This document shows positions 36,602 through 48,640 of a stretch of DNA of 64,000 nucleotides, piece after piece. Numbering within the stretch: the first letter of the stretch is position 1; every line of letters starts with the position of its first letter. Origin of the DNA: Poecilobothrus nobilitatus. Lineage: Eukaryota > Arthropoda > Insecta > Diptera > Dolichopodidae. The translations under genes were made by a program, and so were the position numbers. The notes under the pieces are model-generated. The model worked only from the letters and a program-made list of their open reading frames with translations, was not told where the DNA came from and made no database searches. The DNA is taken from positions 130,725,781-130,789,780 of the forward strand of contig OX352773.1 of assembly GCA_947095535.1 (NCBI GenBank). The letters are read 5' to 3'.

Positions 36602-36610
36602 ATTAATATT

Positions 36611-37062
36611 CAAATAACTTATAGCTTATTTTAGCACATAATTTTAAACTTTATTGTAAATGTTAATTTTTCATATTGTTTTTTACAAGTATTTTACAAT
36701 TCATTTTGTTGATATGGAATTCCCTATACAAATCCATTGAAATGTTTCCTTTATTTTGAACAAAAATGCATACATACATACATACATACATATGTAAAAA
36801 CGTGAACAGATATTTTTAAATAGTAAAATTATGAGTTTTATTATTTTTATTAATTTATGTGTGAAAATGTGGTTTTTATTTTTTTCAATTTTATTATTTA
36901 TGAGAGTTTGTTTCAAAAATAAACAACATATTTTCATTTATCGTTTTTCGATTAAATTGAATACTTTTTAGTTTTATGTTAACGTTTGTGGTAAACGGTT
37001 AAAAATTTAAAAATATGAGTGAAAGAATTGCCTCTAAAATATAAATTAAATTAATTGAAAAT
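36611..37062. other. Intergenic DNA and 5' flank of integrin gene C
   Basis: AT-rich, with a (CATA)n microsatellite at 36768-36790. No gene. The minus-strand frame at 36701-36937 is low-complexity. Confidence 0.5.
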
Positions 37063-40000
37063 ATGAAAAACAAACAATTAATTTTATATTTTTCAACTTG
37101 TTGGATTTTTGTTAAAGTTTTAACATACAACATATCGCCAGAATCTAATATCTTTTTTAAATTTTCAGATTCTATTTACAGCAAGTCTTCATATTTTGGA
37201 TTTAGTTTTATTTTCCATCAAAATAGGTATAAAACAAATTAGAAAAAAAAAAAACTTATAATAATTTATAATTGAAGTTTAATTATTGGAGCTCCAAGAG
37301 CTGATACAAGTTCATCTATTGTTGAATCGGGGGAAGTATACAACTGTTCAATTTTATTAACTGATACAGCTGTACCAGAATGCAAGAGAATTAAAATTGA
37401 TATAGAAGACAATTATTTTACTTATTCTAAAAATCAATGGTTCGGTGCATCTATAACAGAAGGAAATAAAGATGTAAATTCAATCATTATTTGTTCATTA
37501 AGGAGTTCAGCACAAGCTAGTATGAAAGAGTTTTGTTATGAATTTAAATTTAATGACAATCTTAATCTACTGGAAGATATGCAATCACTAAATTTACATA
37601 AAACTGAAAGTAATTTCAAATTAAAGTTAATATACAAGACAAAAATCATAATACATATTTTTTAAAATTTTAGATTCAATAAATAGTTTTGCAGACTACG
37701 ATTTCGACCAAGTAGGTTTTAGTGTTTATAAAGATAAGACATCTGGACAAATAATTTTTGGGGCTCCCGGAGCTATGGATTGGAACGGTCAAGTTATAAG
37801 TTATTTGAATATTAATTCAAATGAAATAATTCAAAATATGACAATTTTAAAAAATTCTACAGCACATAAATCCTATTTAGGATATTCGGTATCCGTAATA
37901 CCAGATAAAAGGCGTTATTTTGTTGCTGGTGCTCCGCGTTACGATTCACAAGGAATGGTTTCAATTTTCGAAGAAAGAGAAGAAACATCTAATTTAATAA
38001 GAATTCTAAACGGAACACAAAAATTTGAATATTTTGGCTATAGTTTGTTAATAGAAGACCTCAATAACGATGAATATAATGAATTAATTGTGTCTGCTCC
38101 ATTTTTTTCAATTGCAGAAAGATATGATGTAGGGGCAATATATATATTTCAAATTGGATTAGATTTATTTAATAATAATTTCATCTTACCTTTGAAAATT
38201 ACTACTCCTTACTCTGTAAAATCAGGCACTCAGTTTGGGACAGCAATGACCAAACTTGGAGATGTTAATCAAGATACTTTTAATGATATTGCGATCTCTG
38301 CACCTTTTGAAGAAAATGGCGTTGTATATATATATTATGGAAGTAAACATGGGCTCCTCGACAAACCTGTTCAAATTTTTAAGTCGCCAGATCTTCTTAA
38401 TAATGTTAATCATTATCCTCACATGTTCGGTTTTAGTTTATTGGGTGACGTTGATGTTGATAATAATGGTTTTAACGATCTTATTATAGGAGCACCAAAT
38501 GCAGAGTACGTCTTCTTATACCTAACATATCCTAGGGCTTTCGTAAAAGCGAATTTCCAAAATTTCACAGACAACATTTCAATTGGAAAGCAAGAAAAAG
38601 AATTTAATATTTGCATCTTATTAATAATAAATGGTACCACTTTTGAATCAAATCAAGAGCTAACTTTTCACATTTCTCTCAAATCCAAATTGCTGGATAA
38701 TCGTATAGAATTTGTAACAAATAAAAAATCCAGCGAGTATATTAGAAAATATAAAACTAAAGTTAAAGCTGGTGTTAAAATGTGTGAAAGGAATCGAATA
38801 GTAATAGAAACAAATCCAAATAACTACAAAAACACATTTGAACTTGAAATGAAGTATGAAGTTATCCAAGAACATTTAAGTAAAAAATTTTGCAAAAACT
38901 GTGTTGCAAATGATTATAATTTAAAAGGAACTGTTTACAAAAAATTCAATGTAAAACATGAATGCAATGAGTTGTGCAATCCAGATTTAAAAATTCAGAT
39001 AAGCTCTAGTAACAAGTTAGAAATTTAATATTATTCTTTTGAATTTTAATTCGGACTAATTCCAAAATTTCATTACATTTTAGTTTGGAAGAAGAATATA
39101 ACAAGAAATTTTATTTGGAAATGGGAAAGCATCAAACATTTTCGATCAATTTTAAGATCACAAATGAAAGAGATACAGCTTATAATCCTAGAATGAATAT
39201 AAGCACAAATCTTAAGATCCCGTTTGCAAATGTTCCAAAATTTTGTCAGGAAATTGATTCAGTATTACAATGCGATTTATGGGATAAAGAGTATTTTTAT
39301 TTTACAAAAAATCATGAGGTATTTTTTTAAAAAATAATAAAATAATTAAGTAAATAAGTATAATGTAATTATTCTTTTGTAGAAAACAGTGTCAGCTACA
39401 TTTAATACTAATAATATAATAGGTGAATCTCTTACAATTTCTGCAAAAGTATTTCACGATAACGATGATTTCAATAAAAATGACAATAGTATCAATGTGG
39501 AAATTAATTATAAAAAGTCTAGTACTGTTGAAGTAGTGGAACTAAGTGATCCTCAAATTATTTATTTATATGATGAATATCCGGACTACGAGAACATTAA
39601 TAAAACAATACAAGTATTTGTTAAAGTGATATCGATATAATACTTTGAACATTTTATTATTCATTTATTAAAGCTCATCAACTTAGGTCCAAGCTTTCTA
39701 CCTGATCTTCAGATTTCAGTTAGTCTACCAATTTCATCCCCAAAATTTAACAAAATTTACTTGGGAGCTCAGTCACAACCTAAAAATATCACAATTATTG
39801 GGAAGTATAATGGAAATGTGTTGAAAAAAGAGGAAAAGCCAATTAGAGAAACGATGATTGAAGGGCAAAAATTATCAAAAATAAAAAATGGCGGAAACAT
39901 ATCAAAATATAAATACAAACGTTCTACGAACACATATTTGAAAAAAAGGCAGGTAAAAACTATAAAAGGAAACATTTTTAAAGATTTTTTACCGTCTACC

Positions 40001-41872
40001 GATTCTATAACAATATTATGTCAACATAATAATGATTCATGCTTGAAAGAAGTTATACATGTACATAATTTCAAATCACAACAGAATGCTGTGGAACTTT
40101 TGATTAATTTTAAGTTGAATTTGAAAAACATTGTAAAAACGATAGAAGATGCTGGTAAAAAAATTTTTTTTTATAAAATAAATGTAGCACTTAAAACAAA
40201 ATCAAAGTAAGTAACAAAAAAAAAAACATTCTATCTTTGGCAATTAGTCTAAACATTTTTGCGCTATATAATTATCCACATTTCATATTTAATTTCATCA
40301 CAAATTGAAACAACAGAAGTATAATTTACAAAGCCTTTTTAGCACATTTCCAAAAAAAATTTTAAATGTGCCTAGTAGTTTCAATCTGTCCGTCCGTTCG
40401 TCTGTTTACAAAACTTCTACACCTATAAACTTTACAATTTTTTTTTACCTTTATAAATCAATATTAAAATTATACAATTTTAAAATCGAGTAGGTATTTA
40501 AATATATTATTATACCAAATTTTGCATGATTTTTCTTCCTTCATAATTTATTAAAATTTTTCAAAACAAAGAGCACAATATTAAAGCTTCAACTTTATAA
40601 TTTTACATGTGTTAATGGTTTTTCTTAATTAGGTTTCACATTTTTTCTTATTATGTAAAATTTTCAAATTTTTGTGCAAAGTCACAATTCTAAAAGATTT
40701 GCATTTCTTTTGGAAATGTACGCCTTTAAAAACCATTGGTTTACATTCTACTTTGTTTTTGTTTAATTTTAAAAGTTCAATTATTGCAACTAAATATTTT
40801 AATTGAAAAAAGAAAATAATGTAGTTTTTAAATTAACAGAGGAATTGAATTGAGGTTTTGCAGAGGAATTGAGGCGACGGAGCACTTTCTCTGCAGCTGT
40901 TCGAACTCCTAATCTGTCGAAGAAAAGGCGGAAATACCTCGGCGGTTCCTTTTTCTAAGATTCTTCCGTCGTAAGATTTTCTTCCGTCAGAGTGGCATTG
41001 TCGTAGAATAAATCTTGGGAAACTTAATACCAACTCTGGCTGAATAGGTTCTACTACGTTTTCAAGGTAAACGGACTTAGAGTCTAGTCTATTCTGACGC
41101 GTTAGGTCAGTCTTCATCAATAAAAAAAATATATAGTATTAAATTCCTTTTTTTTTGTTTTTTTTTAAAACTTTTTTTTCTATATATTTTCTATAATATT
41201 CTCACTTCAGGCTTACTTTTAAAAATATTTAAATTACTTCCTTTTTGTATTTTTTCTTTGATTTTAATATTTAAATTTTTTGAATGTTGAATATTTTTCT
41301 AAACTTATTAAATTAAAGTCTGTCTGATAGATTATGATTTTCTATTTTCTATTTAAAAAACAGATATTGCTTTTGAATTTCAAGTTATTGTTATTAAAAA
41401 ACTATATTATAACAATTAAAAAATATGAAATTGGGATATTAAGAATTAATTATTGATTTTAGATTACCTATATAATGTTTTTATTTAAATATAGATTTTA
41501 ATTAACGATAATGTTATAAATATTGTAATTCATAACAATAATTATTTTAATAGTTCAAAAGATAAGTTTAAACTTACAATAAGACAGGCAATTAATGATA
41601 TTATAATCGTTAAAAAATCAACAAATAAAATATCGTTTTGGATTTATGTATGTTCATTTGTAATTGGAATTATTATATACTTTTTAATTGGGTATATTTT
41701 ATATAAGGTATTAAAAAATTAAATATTTTTTATAAATAAGTAAATATAAATTTTGAATTTATTTAAGGTTGGTTTCTTTAAACGAAAAAAATATCAGTGT
41801 TCTGAGTTAATAGACCGACCATACAGTATAACAGACTTAAAAAATCCACCACCAATAGAACAATTGAAATAA
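37063..41872 (+). CDS. Integrin alpha subunit C (alphaPS type), complete, 1031 aa
   Basis: Exons: 37063-37226, 37278-37609, 37674-39015, 39084-39318, 39383-39613, 39674-40206, 41554-41707 and 41768-41872, in consistent phase (2,1,2,0,0,2,0). Exon 3 covers what are exons 3 and 4 in A/B. The A/B exon 5 is split here by an extra phase 0 intron at 39319-39382. The signal peptide is MKNKQLILYFSTCWIFVKVL. Cation loops are DLNNDEYNE (about 293, weakened), DVNQDTFND (about 361, with T replacing G) and DVDNNGFND (about 424). Then KFCKNC, basic cleavage sites KYKYKR and LKKRQ in the stalk, and helix WIYVCSFVIGIIIYFLIGY. The tail starts GFFKRKK. AATAAA is at 41946. Intron 6 (1347 bp) is swollen by two inserted repeats. 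Confidence 0.88.
40270..40755 (-). repeat. GTCY repeat inserted in intron 6 of integrin gene C
   Basis: Reverse-complement copy of the 25227-26390 family with a large internal deletion. On the plus strand it begins GCACATTTCCAAAAAAAATT, then CTGTCCGTCCGTTCGTCTG, and ends 'cttttggaaatgtacgcctttaaaaaccattggtttacattcta'. The inverted TTTGGAAATGTGC motif is visible at both ends. The open frame 40305-40493 is not a gene. Confidence 0.7.
40840..41135 (+). mobile_element. 5'-truncated non-LTR retrotransposon stub in intron 6 of gene C
   Basis: The translated plus strand gives EHFLCSCSNS followed, after a frameshift, by RRKYLGGSFF. This resembles the C-terminal zinc-knuckle region (EHxLCxCPAxxxxRxxYLG) of R1/jockey-type ORF2. 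Stops and frameshifts are present. The remainder is 3' UTR ending in an A-rich run at 41121-41130. The minus-strand open frame at 40833-41120 is its shadow. It is the only segment in the intron that is not AT-rich. Confidence 0.65.
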
Positions 41873-43279
41873 TGTTTGGCGATAAATTACTAATATAAAT
41901 TTATTCAGAATGTATTTTAAGTATGTTGTATTTATTTATTTTTTTAATAAACAATAAATTTTATTTCAGTTAACTCAAGTTTTTATTATTTCTTTATGTG
42001 TTTTAAATACGTATGTATGTACCTATGTCTTTTTTACTGCTCTTTTTTATTATGGGTTTATTTGGATCTATCCTTTCGTTACTCTAACAAAACATTTTTG
42101 CAACTAAATATACATATACATATATATGTACATATTATGTAAGTATCTAAAATTTAAAAAAAAAAATTAATTTTTCTGGAAGTTCACATTTATAAATAAA
42201 AAAACACTTTCCAAAATTGTTCTTATACCCGTATAATAGTTTCAAGTATATTAAACTTGCTCCTCCGTTTGTAGCACATCAAAATAAGCTCGATAAATGT
42301 AGACTCAATACAATAGCTTAATACTATTAAGCTTTGTCCGCCAGTCTGATAATTCAAAAACTAAGACTTAGATTGATAGCGGTTTGGCGTTATATATAAG
42401 ATGCGTTTTGGCAAATTTTTTTGTTATATACATTATGTAGGCAAGGTACATACATACATATATTTTTTATTTTTAAAAAAGTACGTTCATCTACAAAAGT
42501 AGGTAGGTAGGTAGGTACATCTACATATGAATATTTTTTTATTTCTGAAGATATTTTTTAAGCTCCTTTTACATAGTACTACTAGAACAACTCTTCTTTA
42601 CTTCTAACTATACCAACCTTTGAAAAAAAGCAGATAGGAGTAAGATTGGTTACATTAAATTAGTGATCCATTTACCAAAAATTCCAAACTACTCTTAACT
42701 CAACTAGTCTCTTAGTGTAAAAGGAACGCAAACATTTTAATATATAGTTTACATAGCTTCAAAACTTATAAGAATAAATTAGACAAAGCTGAAATTATTG
42801 GACCAAGGCTTTAGGTGTCCATTATGCAATTTTCTTATTAATAGCCGTACAATAGTTTATTTTAAAATTAAAGAAAACTTTAAAGAATAACATTATTAGC
42901 AGAGTGATAGATATTGTATTTTGACCACTATAAAGGTTTGTACGGGTATTTAAATGTTGACAAGATCAACTGTAATCTTCTTCGTCTATCCTTTTTTTTT
43001 ATTTATTTTTAAAATATTATAAAATAAAAATCAAAAATTTTTTAAAAATTTAAAATAAAATACAAAATGATCTAAGAAAAACTTGCAAACCACAATATAA
43101 TTCTATTTAAAAGTATATTTAAAATTATTCAGAATAACTTTAAATAACTCATACTTTTTGTGGCTGTTCTAGTAAAAAAATTATTTTAAATATAACTTGA
43201 AGTAATAAAAAATTTAGTTAAACCTAAATCATTACAGATTACTGACGTTAAATCGTTTTTAGAGTTATCATTATCAAAA
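41873..43279. other. Intergenic DNA between integrin genes C and D, with a repeat end fragment
   Basis: AATAAA of gene C is at 41946. 42222-42310 matches the TATACCC end of the mini-me-like family (TATACCCGTATAATAG, CTCCTCCGTTTGTAGCACAT, AAAATAAGCTCGATA), in the inverse direction to 600-690. A (GTAG)n microsatellite lies near 42500-42518. No gene supported. Confidence 0.55.
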
Positions 43280-46200
43280 ATGAAATTAATTCTCACTTTC
43301 TGGTGTATAACATGTTTTTATAGTCAAATGAACTGTTCTAACATATCTCCAAAGGCAAGTGTGGTGCATATAAAACCTTCAGACAATAAAACAGATTCAA
43401 CAAGCAGAATCGCTTATTTTGGATTTAGTATCTTGCTACGAGAAAAAAGGTATAGAAAAAGAATTTTAAAATTTATTTTTAAATTTAATAAATAATAATT
43501 AAAATAATAAAATTTAGCATCTTGATAGGCGCTCCTAGAGCTAATTCCACTTACAGTAATAATGAACCCGGTTTATTGTACAATTGTTCAATTAAGCATA
43601 GTAATATGTGTAATATTTTTAATATAGAAGGCGAAAAAATGTCAACAATAAAAGTAAATGATATAGAGTATTATAAAAATAGACAATGGCTAGGAGCATC
43701 CATTACTGGTGAAAAAAAAGATTTATTGAATAACAAAAATCCCTTAATGGTATGTGCCCCAAGAGTTACTGCTACCGAACATGTATTCATGACCGGAATG
43801 TGTTATTTTATCAAAAACGACAAAGATATTTCATTAAAAAAAATAATTAAAAATATTAATGAAGATGCAAGCTTATCAGCTGAAAATAAAACACACACAA
43901 TGTTTTCGACAATGTATGAACTAGGAATTAGTAGTTACTGGATTAAAGCGACGAATGAGTTTCTTTTAGGTATTCCTTCTTACAATAACAACAAAGGCGG
44001 ATTTATGAGATATAATTATATTACTGAAAAGTTTGATTTAATAGAATTGAAGAAAATAAAAGGCACTGCGACAGAATCTTTTGCTGGTTTTGCTGTTTCC
44101 GCTGGTGTTTTTGATAAAAGTGGTAAAGTTTCTTATATTGTAAGTGCCCCAAGATCAAATGAACTAAATGGCGCTGTATTTGTGTTAGTTAATAATCATA
44201 TACATCAGTTAAAAGGCTCTCAATCATTTGAATATTTTGGATATTCTGTAATAACAGAAGATATAAACAGAGATGGTCTTTCTGATATTATTGTATCAGC
44301 TCCATTTTATATTGAAAATGGTTATTTTGAAGTTGGAGCAATTTATGTTTATTATGGAAATAACTTAAAATTAGAGTTTAACAAATTAAAGGCTCCCACT
44401 ATAATTTGTCCTAGTAAAACTTCGGGAGCAAGATTTGGTCTATCATTAGCTTTATTAGGTGATATTAATTTAGATGGTTACAATGATATTGCTGTAGGAG
44501 CACCATATGACGAAAATGGCAAAGTTTATATATTTGAGGGAAGTAAACAAGGTTTGATAACAAAACCAATACAAATTCTTGAAGCTCCGACTTTTCCCGA
44601 TTTATATCAACCTAATAATTTTGGATATTCTATTTCAAGTGATGTGGATGTTGATGGAAATGGTGTAAATGACATTGCTATTTCTGCAATCAATATCGAA
44701 AAAGTATTTTTATTTAAAGCATATCCAATTATAAATGTTACAATTTTCTTGAAAAACTTCCCCGAATATATTTTGTTTAATGAAACAAATTTTAAATTTG
44801 AATCCTGCATTAAATTCGAAAGCCTAAAGTCAAGATTTCTAAAAGATCTTAATTTTAGTTTGTATTTGAAATCAGATAAAACCGATAATCGACCAAAATT
44901 TGATAATAATTTAGACCAAAAAAATTACACAGTTTTAGCTAAACATAATGACACTGAGTGTCGTAAACAAACAGTTTATATTTATGATAATAAAACTTTT
45001 TCAGTAGAATTTGGTTTCGAACATAATATGCAAAATAATTATAATGAACATTTTTTGGAAAGATGCGCAAAAATTAATTCTAAAAACAGAAAAAAAACTA
45101 CTAAAACATTATTCATAAAACATTTATGTGGGAACAAAACAAATTGCACATCTGACCTTAAAGTAAATATTAGTAAAAGTCATAGGTAAAAATTTTATAT
45201 AAATTTACCATATTATAAATTAATAAAATATTTTGAATATTTAGGAAGGAAATAATCCTAGATGTACTAAAGGAGCTAGAAGTAGAATTTGCTATAACAA
45301 ATTTTGGAGATCCTGCATATAAACCACAAGTTAATATAACAAATAATCAGAATTTGCCAATAATTCAAAGTCCTCCTGGCTGTTCTATAAAGAATGATGT
45401 TTTACAATGTGATTTATATAACGATGTAGAAATTGTTATGAAAAATAATGAAACTGTAAGTAAATTGAATATATGTAAATTTTTTTTTTTATAAATTGAA
45501 GTAAATAAAATCATGTAATTTCAGAAAAATTTAAATATAAAATTTGACACATCAATTTTAAAAGGATCTGAACTTAAAATTAATGCGCATGCATTTAGCT
45601 CTAGTCAAGAACTAAATGAAACTGATAACATGGACACTATTTTATTTAAAATCATAGCATGTGGTATAATACAAATAACTGAAATATCTCCACCAGGTTC
45701 ACAAATCCAAATGTTATATGAAAATAAGCATGAACTATTTGAGTTTAACAAAACTTTTGAAGTATTATTTTATATAATATATATAACTTATAAGATGAAT
45801 ATAGTTTTAAATTAATTAATTTTTTTTCTTTAGGTTAAAAATGTAGGTTCCAGTACCCTTTCTAATTTGATACTTAACATATCATATCCAACATTGTTAA
45901 CAATTAATTCATCGAAAATTTTATCTCCCCTTCAACCACAAAATGAAAAATATTTAACTGGTGACAATAGAGAAAATCAAATTGAAATTTATAATAATTA
46001 TAGCTTATTAACAAATAATTTAAAAGATTTTAGTTTTGTTAGTGAAAGTAAAACTATTTCTGAATCATGTAATACTTCAAATCATCAAATTGAGACAGTT
46101 TATTCAAAAACGATAAAAAAAATATCGTCTGATGCAAAAATTGTTTTTAAAATAAATAAAACAGAAAATAATGAATTTAAATTGAATGAAGAAAATAATG

Positions 46201-46870
46201 AATTAAAAATAACAAATTTCTTTATAAAACAAATAAGTACGGATTCAAAAGATACTTTAAAAATTTTTATTAATTTTAAAATAAATCAAACATATTTATG
46301 GAATTTGTTGGTGAACCTTCAAAAGGAGTTCTTTATATATGAAATAAAATTTTCGGTTAAAAATCTTAATTGTAAATACATGTTAGTTTTATTTCAATTA
46401 TATTTAATACATACATATATGTACATATATTTAAATAACCTTTTATTTCTATTCTAGAAGTATGAACTGTACACCGTCAAGTTTTGGTTTTCAAGCATCT
46501 GTTTTCGAAACTCTGTTCAAATTAGTTCCAAATCAGAAGACCGAAATTTGGATTTATATTTGTTCATTTGTTTTAGGAATTCTTATATATTTTCTAATAG
46601 CTTTTCTAATGTTTAAGGTCATTGTTATAAAATATAAAATTCTAATTATATACATATAATATTTGTTAATATTTTTGAAATTTTATTTCATTAAATTTAC
46701 AGCTTGGATTTTTTAAAAGAAAGAAACATGAAGAAATTAAAGATTTTAAACGTCAAAGTTTAATGAGAAGATCAATGAGAATTACAGCAGTACCAGAATT
46801 TAATGAAATAATTCAACAAAACATATCTGATCAAAGTAATGAAAAAAATGTAGCAGAAGATAATTTGTAA
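43280..46870 (+). CDS. Integrin alpha subunit D (alphaPS type), complete, 1053 aa, no furin site seen
   Basis: Exons: 43280-43449, 43518-45185, 45245-45455, 45525-45761, 45834-46381, 46458-46617 and 46703-46870. Phases are 2,2,0,0,2,0. The long exon 2 equals exons 2-4 of gene A. The A/B exon 5 is split as in gene C. The donor at 46382 (GTTAGT) and that at 46618 (GTCATT) are the weakest choices. Signal peptide MKLILTFWCITCFYSQMNCS. Cation loops DINRDGLSD (about 306), DINLDGYND (about 371) and DVDGNGVND (about 432) are intact. The first Cys of the FCxxC pair is absent (FLERC). No dibasic furin site occurs in the calf region. Helix WIYICSFVLGILIYFLIAFLMF is followed by GFFKRKK and the longest, most basic tail of the four (about 54 residues). 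A possible AATAAA is at 47101. Confidence 0.87.
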
Positions 46871-47309
46871 AAATTTTAATAGTAAGAATTATTTATATAA
46901 AAGTATATATAGGTATATTTATTTATATATGCATGTACATATGTATATAGAATAAGTGAAACATATTGTATTGAAGTACCTACCTATTTAAAGTTTTTAT
47001 AATGTTTTTATCAGGTAGTATAAAATACTTTTATAGTAGTCATAATTGGACAAACTGTTTTGTGTTTTTTTAAAATACATTTTTATTTCATCGTAAACAA
47101 AATAAATAATTCGCCTATTTCCGAAAGGAAAAGGGACAAACTTATAATGTAAGGTAATGATAAACATGTATACTTAATATGAATTTATATTTATTATTAA
47201 TAAAACTGCTACTACTCTTATTACTGTTGCAAAATAAATGTGTGTTTTTATTAAATGAAAGTGAACTTTTGATATTATAGCAATTAAAAATAAAATAATA
47301 ATAAATTAA
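46871..47309. other. 3' flank of integrin gene D
   Basis: AT-rich, with candidate poly(A) signals at 47101 and 47233. Nothing else supported. Confidence 0.5.
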
Positions 47310-47603
47310 TTTAATTTTTCTTTTTTTTTATTTATTTATTTATTTATATTAATATTACATACATAAATGTAATGCAATATTATTGAACCATCGGCTACCA
47401 AGGCCATTATAGGTTTTTATACTATTATTAAATTATATACTAATATTATTTATTTTGTTTATATTATATACTATATATTTAGATTATATTTGGTCGTAAG
47501 GGGGGTATGTAAAGAAAAAAACACTTACGACCTGTGCAAGGATCGAACCCACACTCCTTCGATTAATACGCCACACGCCTACCCACTAGGCTACCGAAGC
47601 CCC
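47310..47603 (-). mobile_element. SINE cluster (two tRNA-derived heads)
   Basis: 47495-47603 read on the minus strand carries GGTAGCCTAGTGGGTAGGCG (A box) and GGGTTCGATCC (B box), and the CGTAAG...CTTACG hairpin also seen in the SINE at 36406. A second head start, GGCCTTGGTAGCC, lies at 47391-47404, followed on the minus strand by a tail of (AAAT)n (47330-47355). It is either one SINE inserted into another or one rearranged copy. Confidence 0.6.
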
Positions 47604-47814
47604 TTTTCTTTTTTTTTTAAATAAACAAATTAAAAATTAATTAACAACTACTAAATATTTTTGCGTTTAACATGCTACTTTTAATTTTTACTTTTAATTT
47701 TTAACAACTAAGAAAGGCATACGTAAAAAAAAGAAAATTTAAAAGCACATTTAAAAAAATGCGAGAGAATAATTACCCTTTTCAACTCTTAAATAGCCGT
47801 AGCTGTACGAACCC

Positions 47815-48640
47815 TTTTTATACCCGTATGAACTATGTTCAAGGGTATAATAAATTTACCATTACGTTTGTGACACCTTAAAGGAGTCGAGCTAGATATA
47901 GTGTCAAAGGTATGGATGGGCTCAAAATCGAATTCTGAGTCGGTTAAGCCATGTACGTCCGTCCTTCCGTCCGTCCGCACGATAACTCAAAAAATAAAAG
48001 AGCTAGGAGGCTGAAATTTTTTTTACGTCACTTTTGCAAAATTGTTAGTTTTGCTATTTAAATCCAACATTTTCGGCCGCCGCGTTCGAGTAGTCGCCGC
48101 AGTAGTAGTAGTAGTCGTTAGTAGTAGTCGCCGCATACTACTTTTTTCTGTAAATGGAAATAACTCAGTGTCTATTCAAGCTAGGTATCTGAAATTTTGC
48201 AAATGATGATCAAGTTTTATGGCAAAAATTCTGTAAAATTTGGTTGTGATGGTATGACAGGTTCGGGTAGCTGCCATACAACTTCTCTTTTTAAATGAAA
48301 ATAACTCAGTGTCTACTGAAGCTAGGAATCTGAAATTTAGTAAAGAGGTGTCGAGTTAAATGCCAACAACTTTTGTAAAATTTGGTTAGTCTAAAGCAGC
48401 CGGTTCAGACTTCTTGCATTTCTTCGAACTTAATGAAGCTAGGCGCAATATAGATTAGGGTAGCTGTCATACAACTTCACAATTTACATAAATATATCTC
48501 TGTAGTTAACGTCAGTACTAAAACATCTGAATGTTTTTAAAAGATGATCAAGTTTTATAGAAACAGGATATATTACGTTAATACGGGTATCCCAGAGTTG
48601 ACACAGTCTACTCTACTGCACTCTTCCTCGTTAGTGTTCA
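47815..48640 (+). repeat. mini-me/DINE-like repeat, fullest copy
   Basis: Starts TTTATACCCGTATGAACTAT and GTTCAAGGGTATAATAAA (end palindrome). Then come ATCGAATTCTGAGTCGGTTA, CATGTACGTCCGTCCTTCC and GTCCGTCCGC (GTCY microsatellite), then internal units with 'gctgccatacaacttct', and the 3' end GGGTATCCCAGAGTTGACAC to GCACTCTTCCTCGTT. Homologous pieces are at 15200-16255, 11438-11735 (minus) and 18165-18212. The minus-strand frame 47789-47980 is repeat sequence. Confidence 0.7.

Noticed and set aside
39674..39700. Acceptor ACTTAG at 39687 for exon 6 of gene C
   Set aside because: It gives the wrong phase. The acceptor TTAAAG before 39674 keeps phase 0 and restores the conserved N-x-GPS block shared with A, B and D.
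40833..41120. 95-codon minus-strand open frame in the intron of gene C
   Set aside because: The plus strand of the same DNA encodes a recognisable C-terminal block of a non-LTR element, so the minus frame is a shadow.
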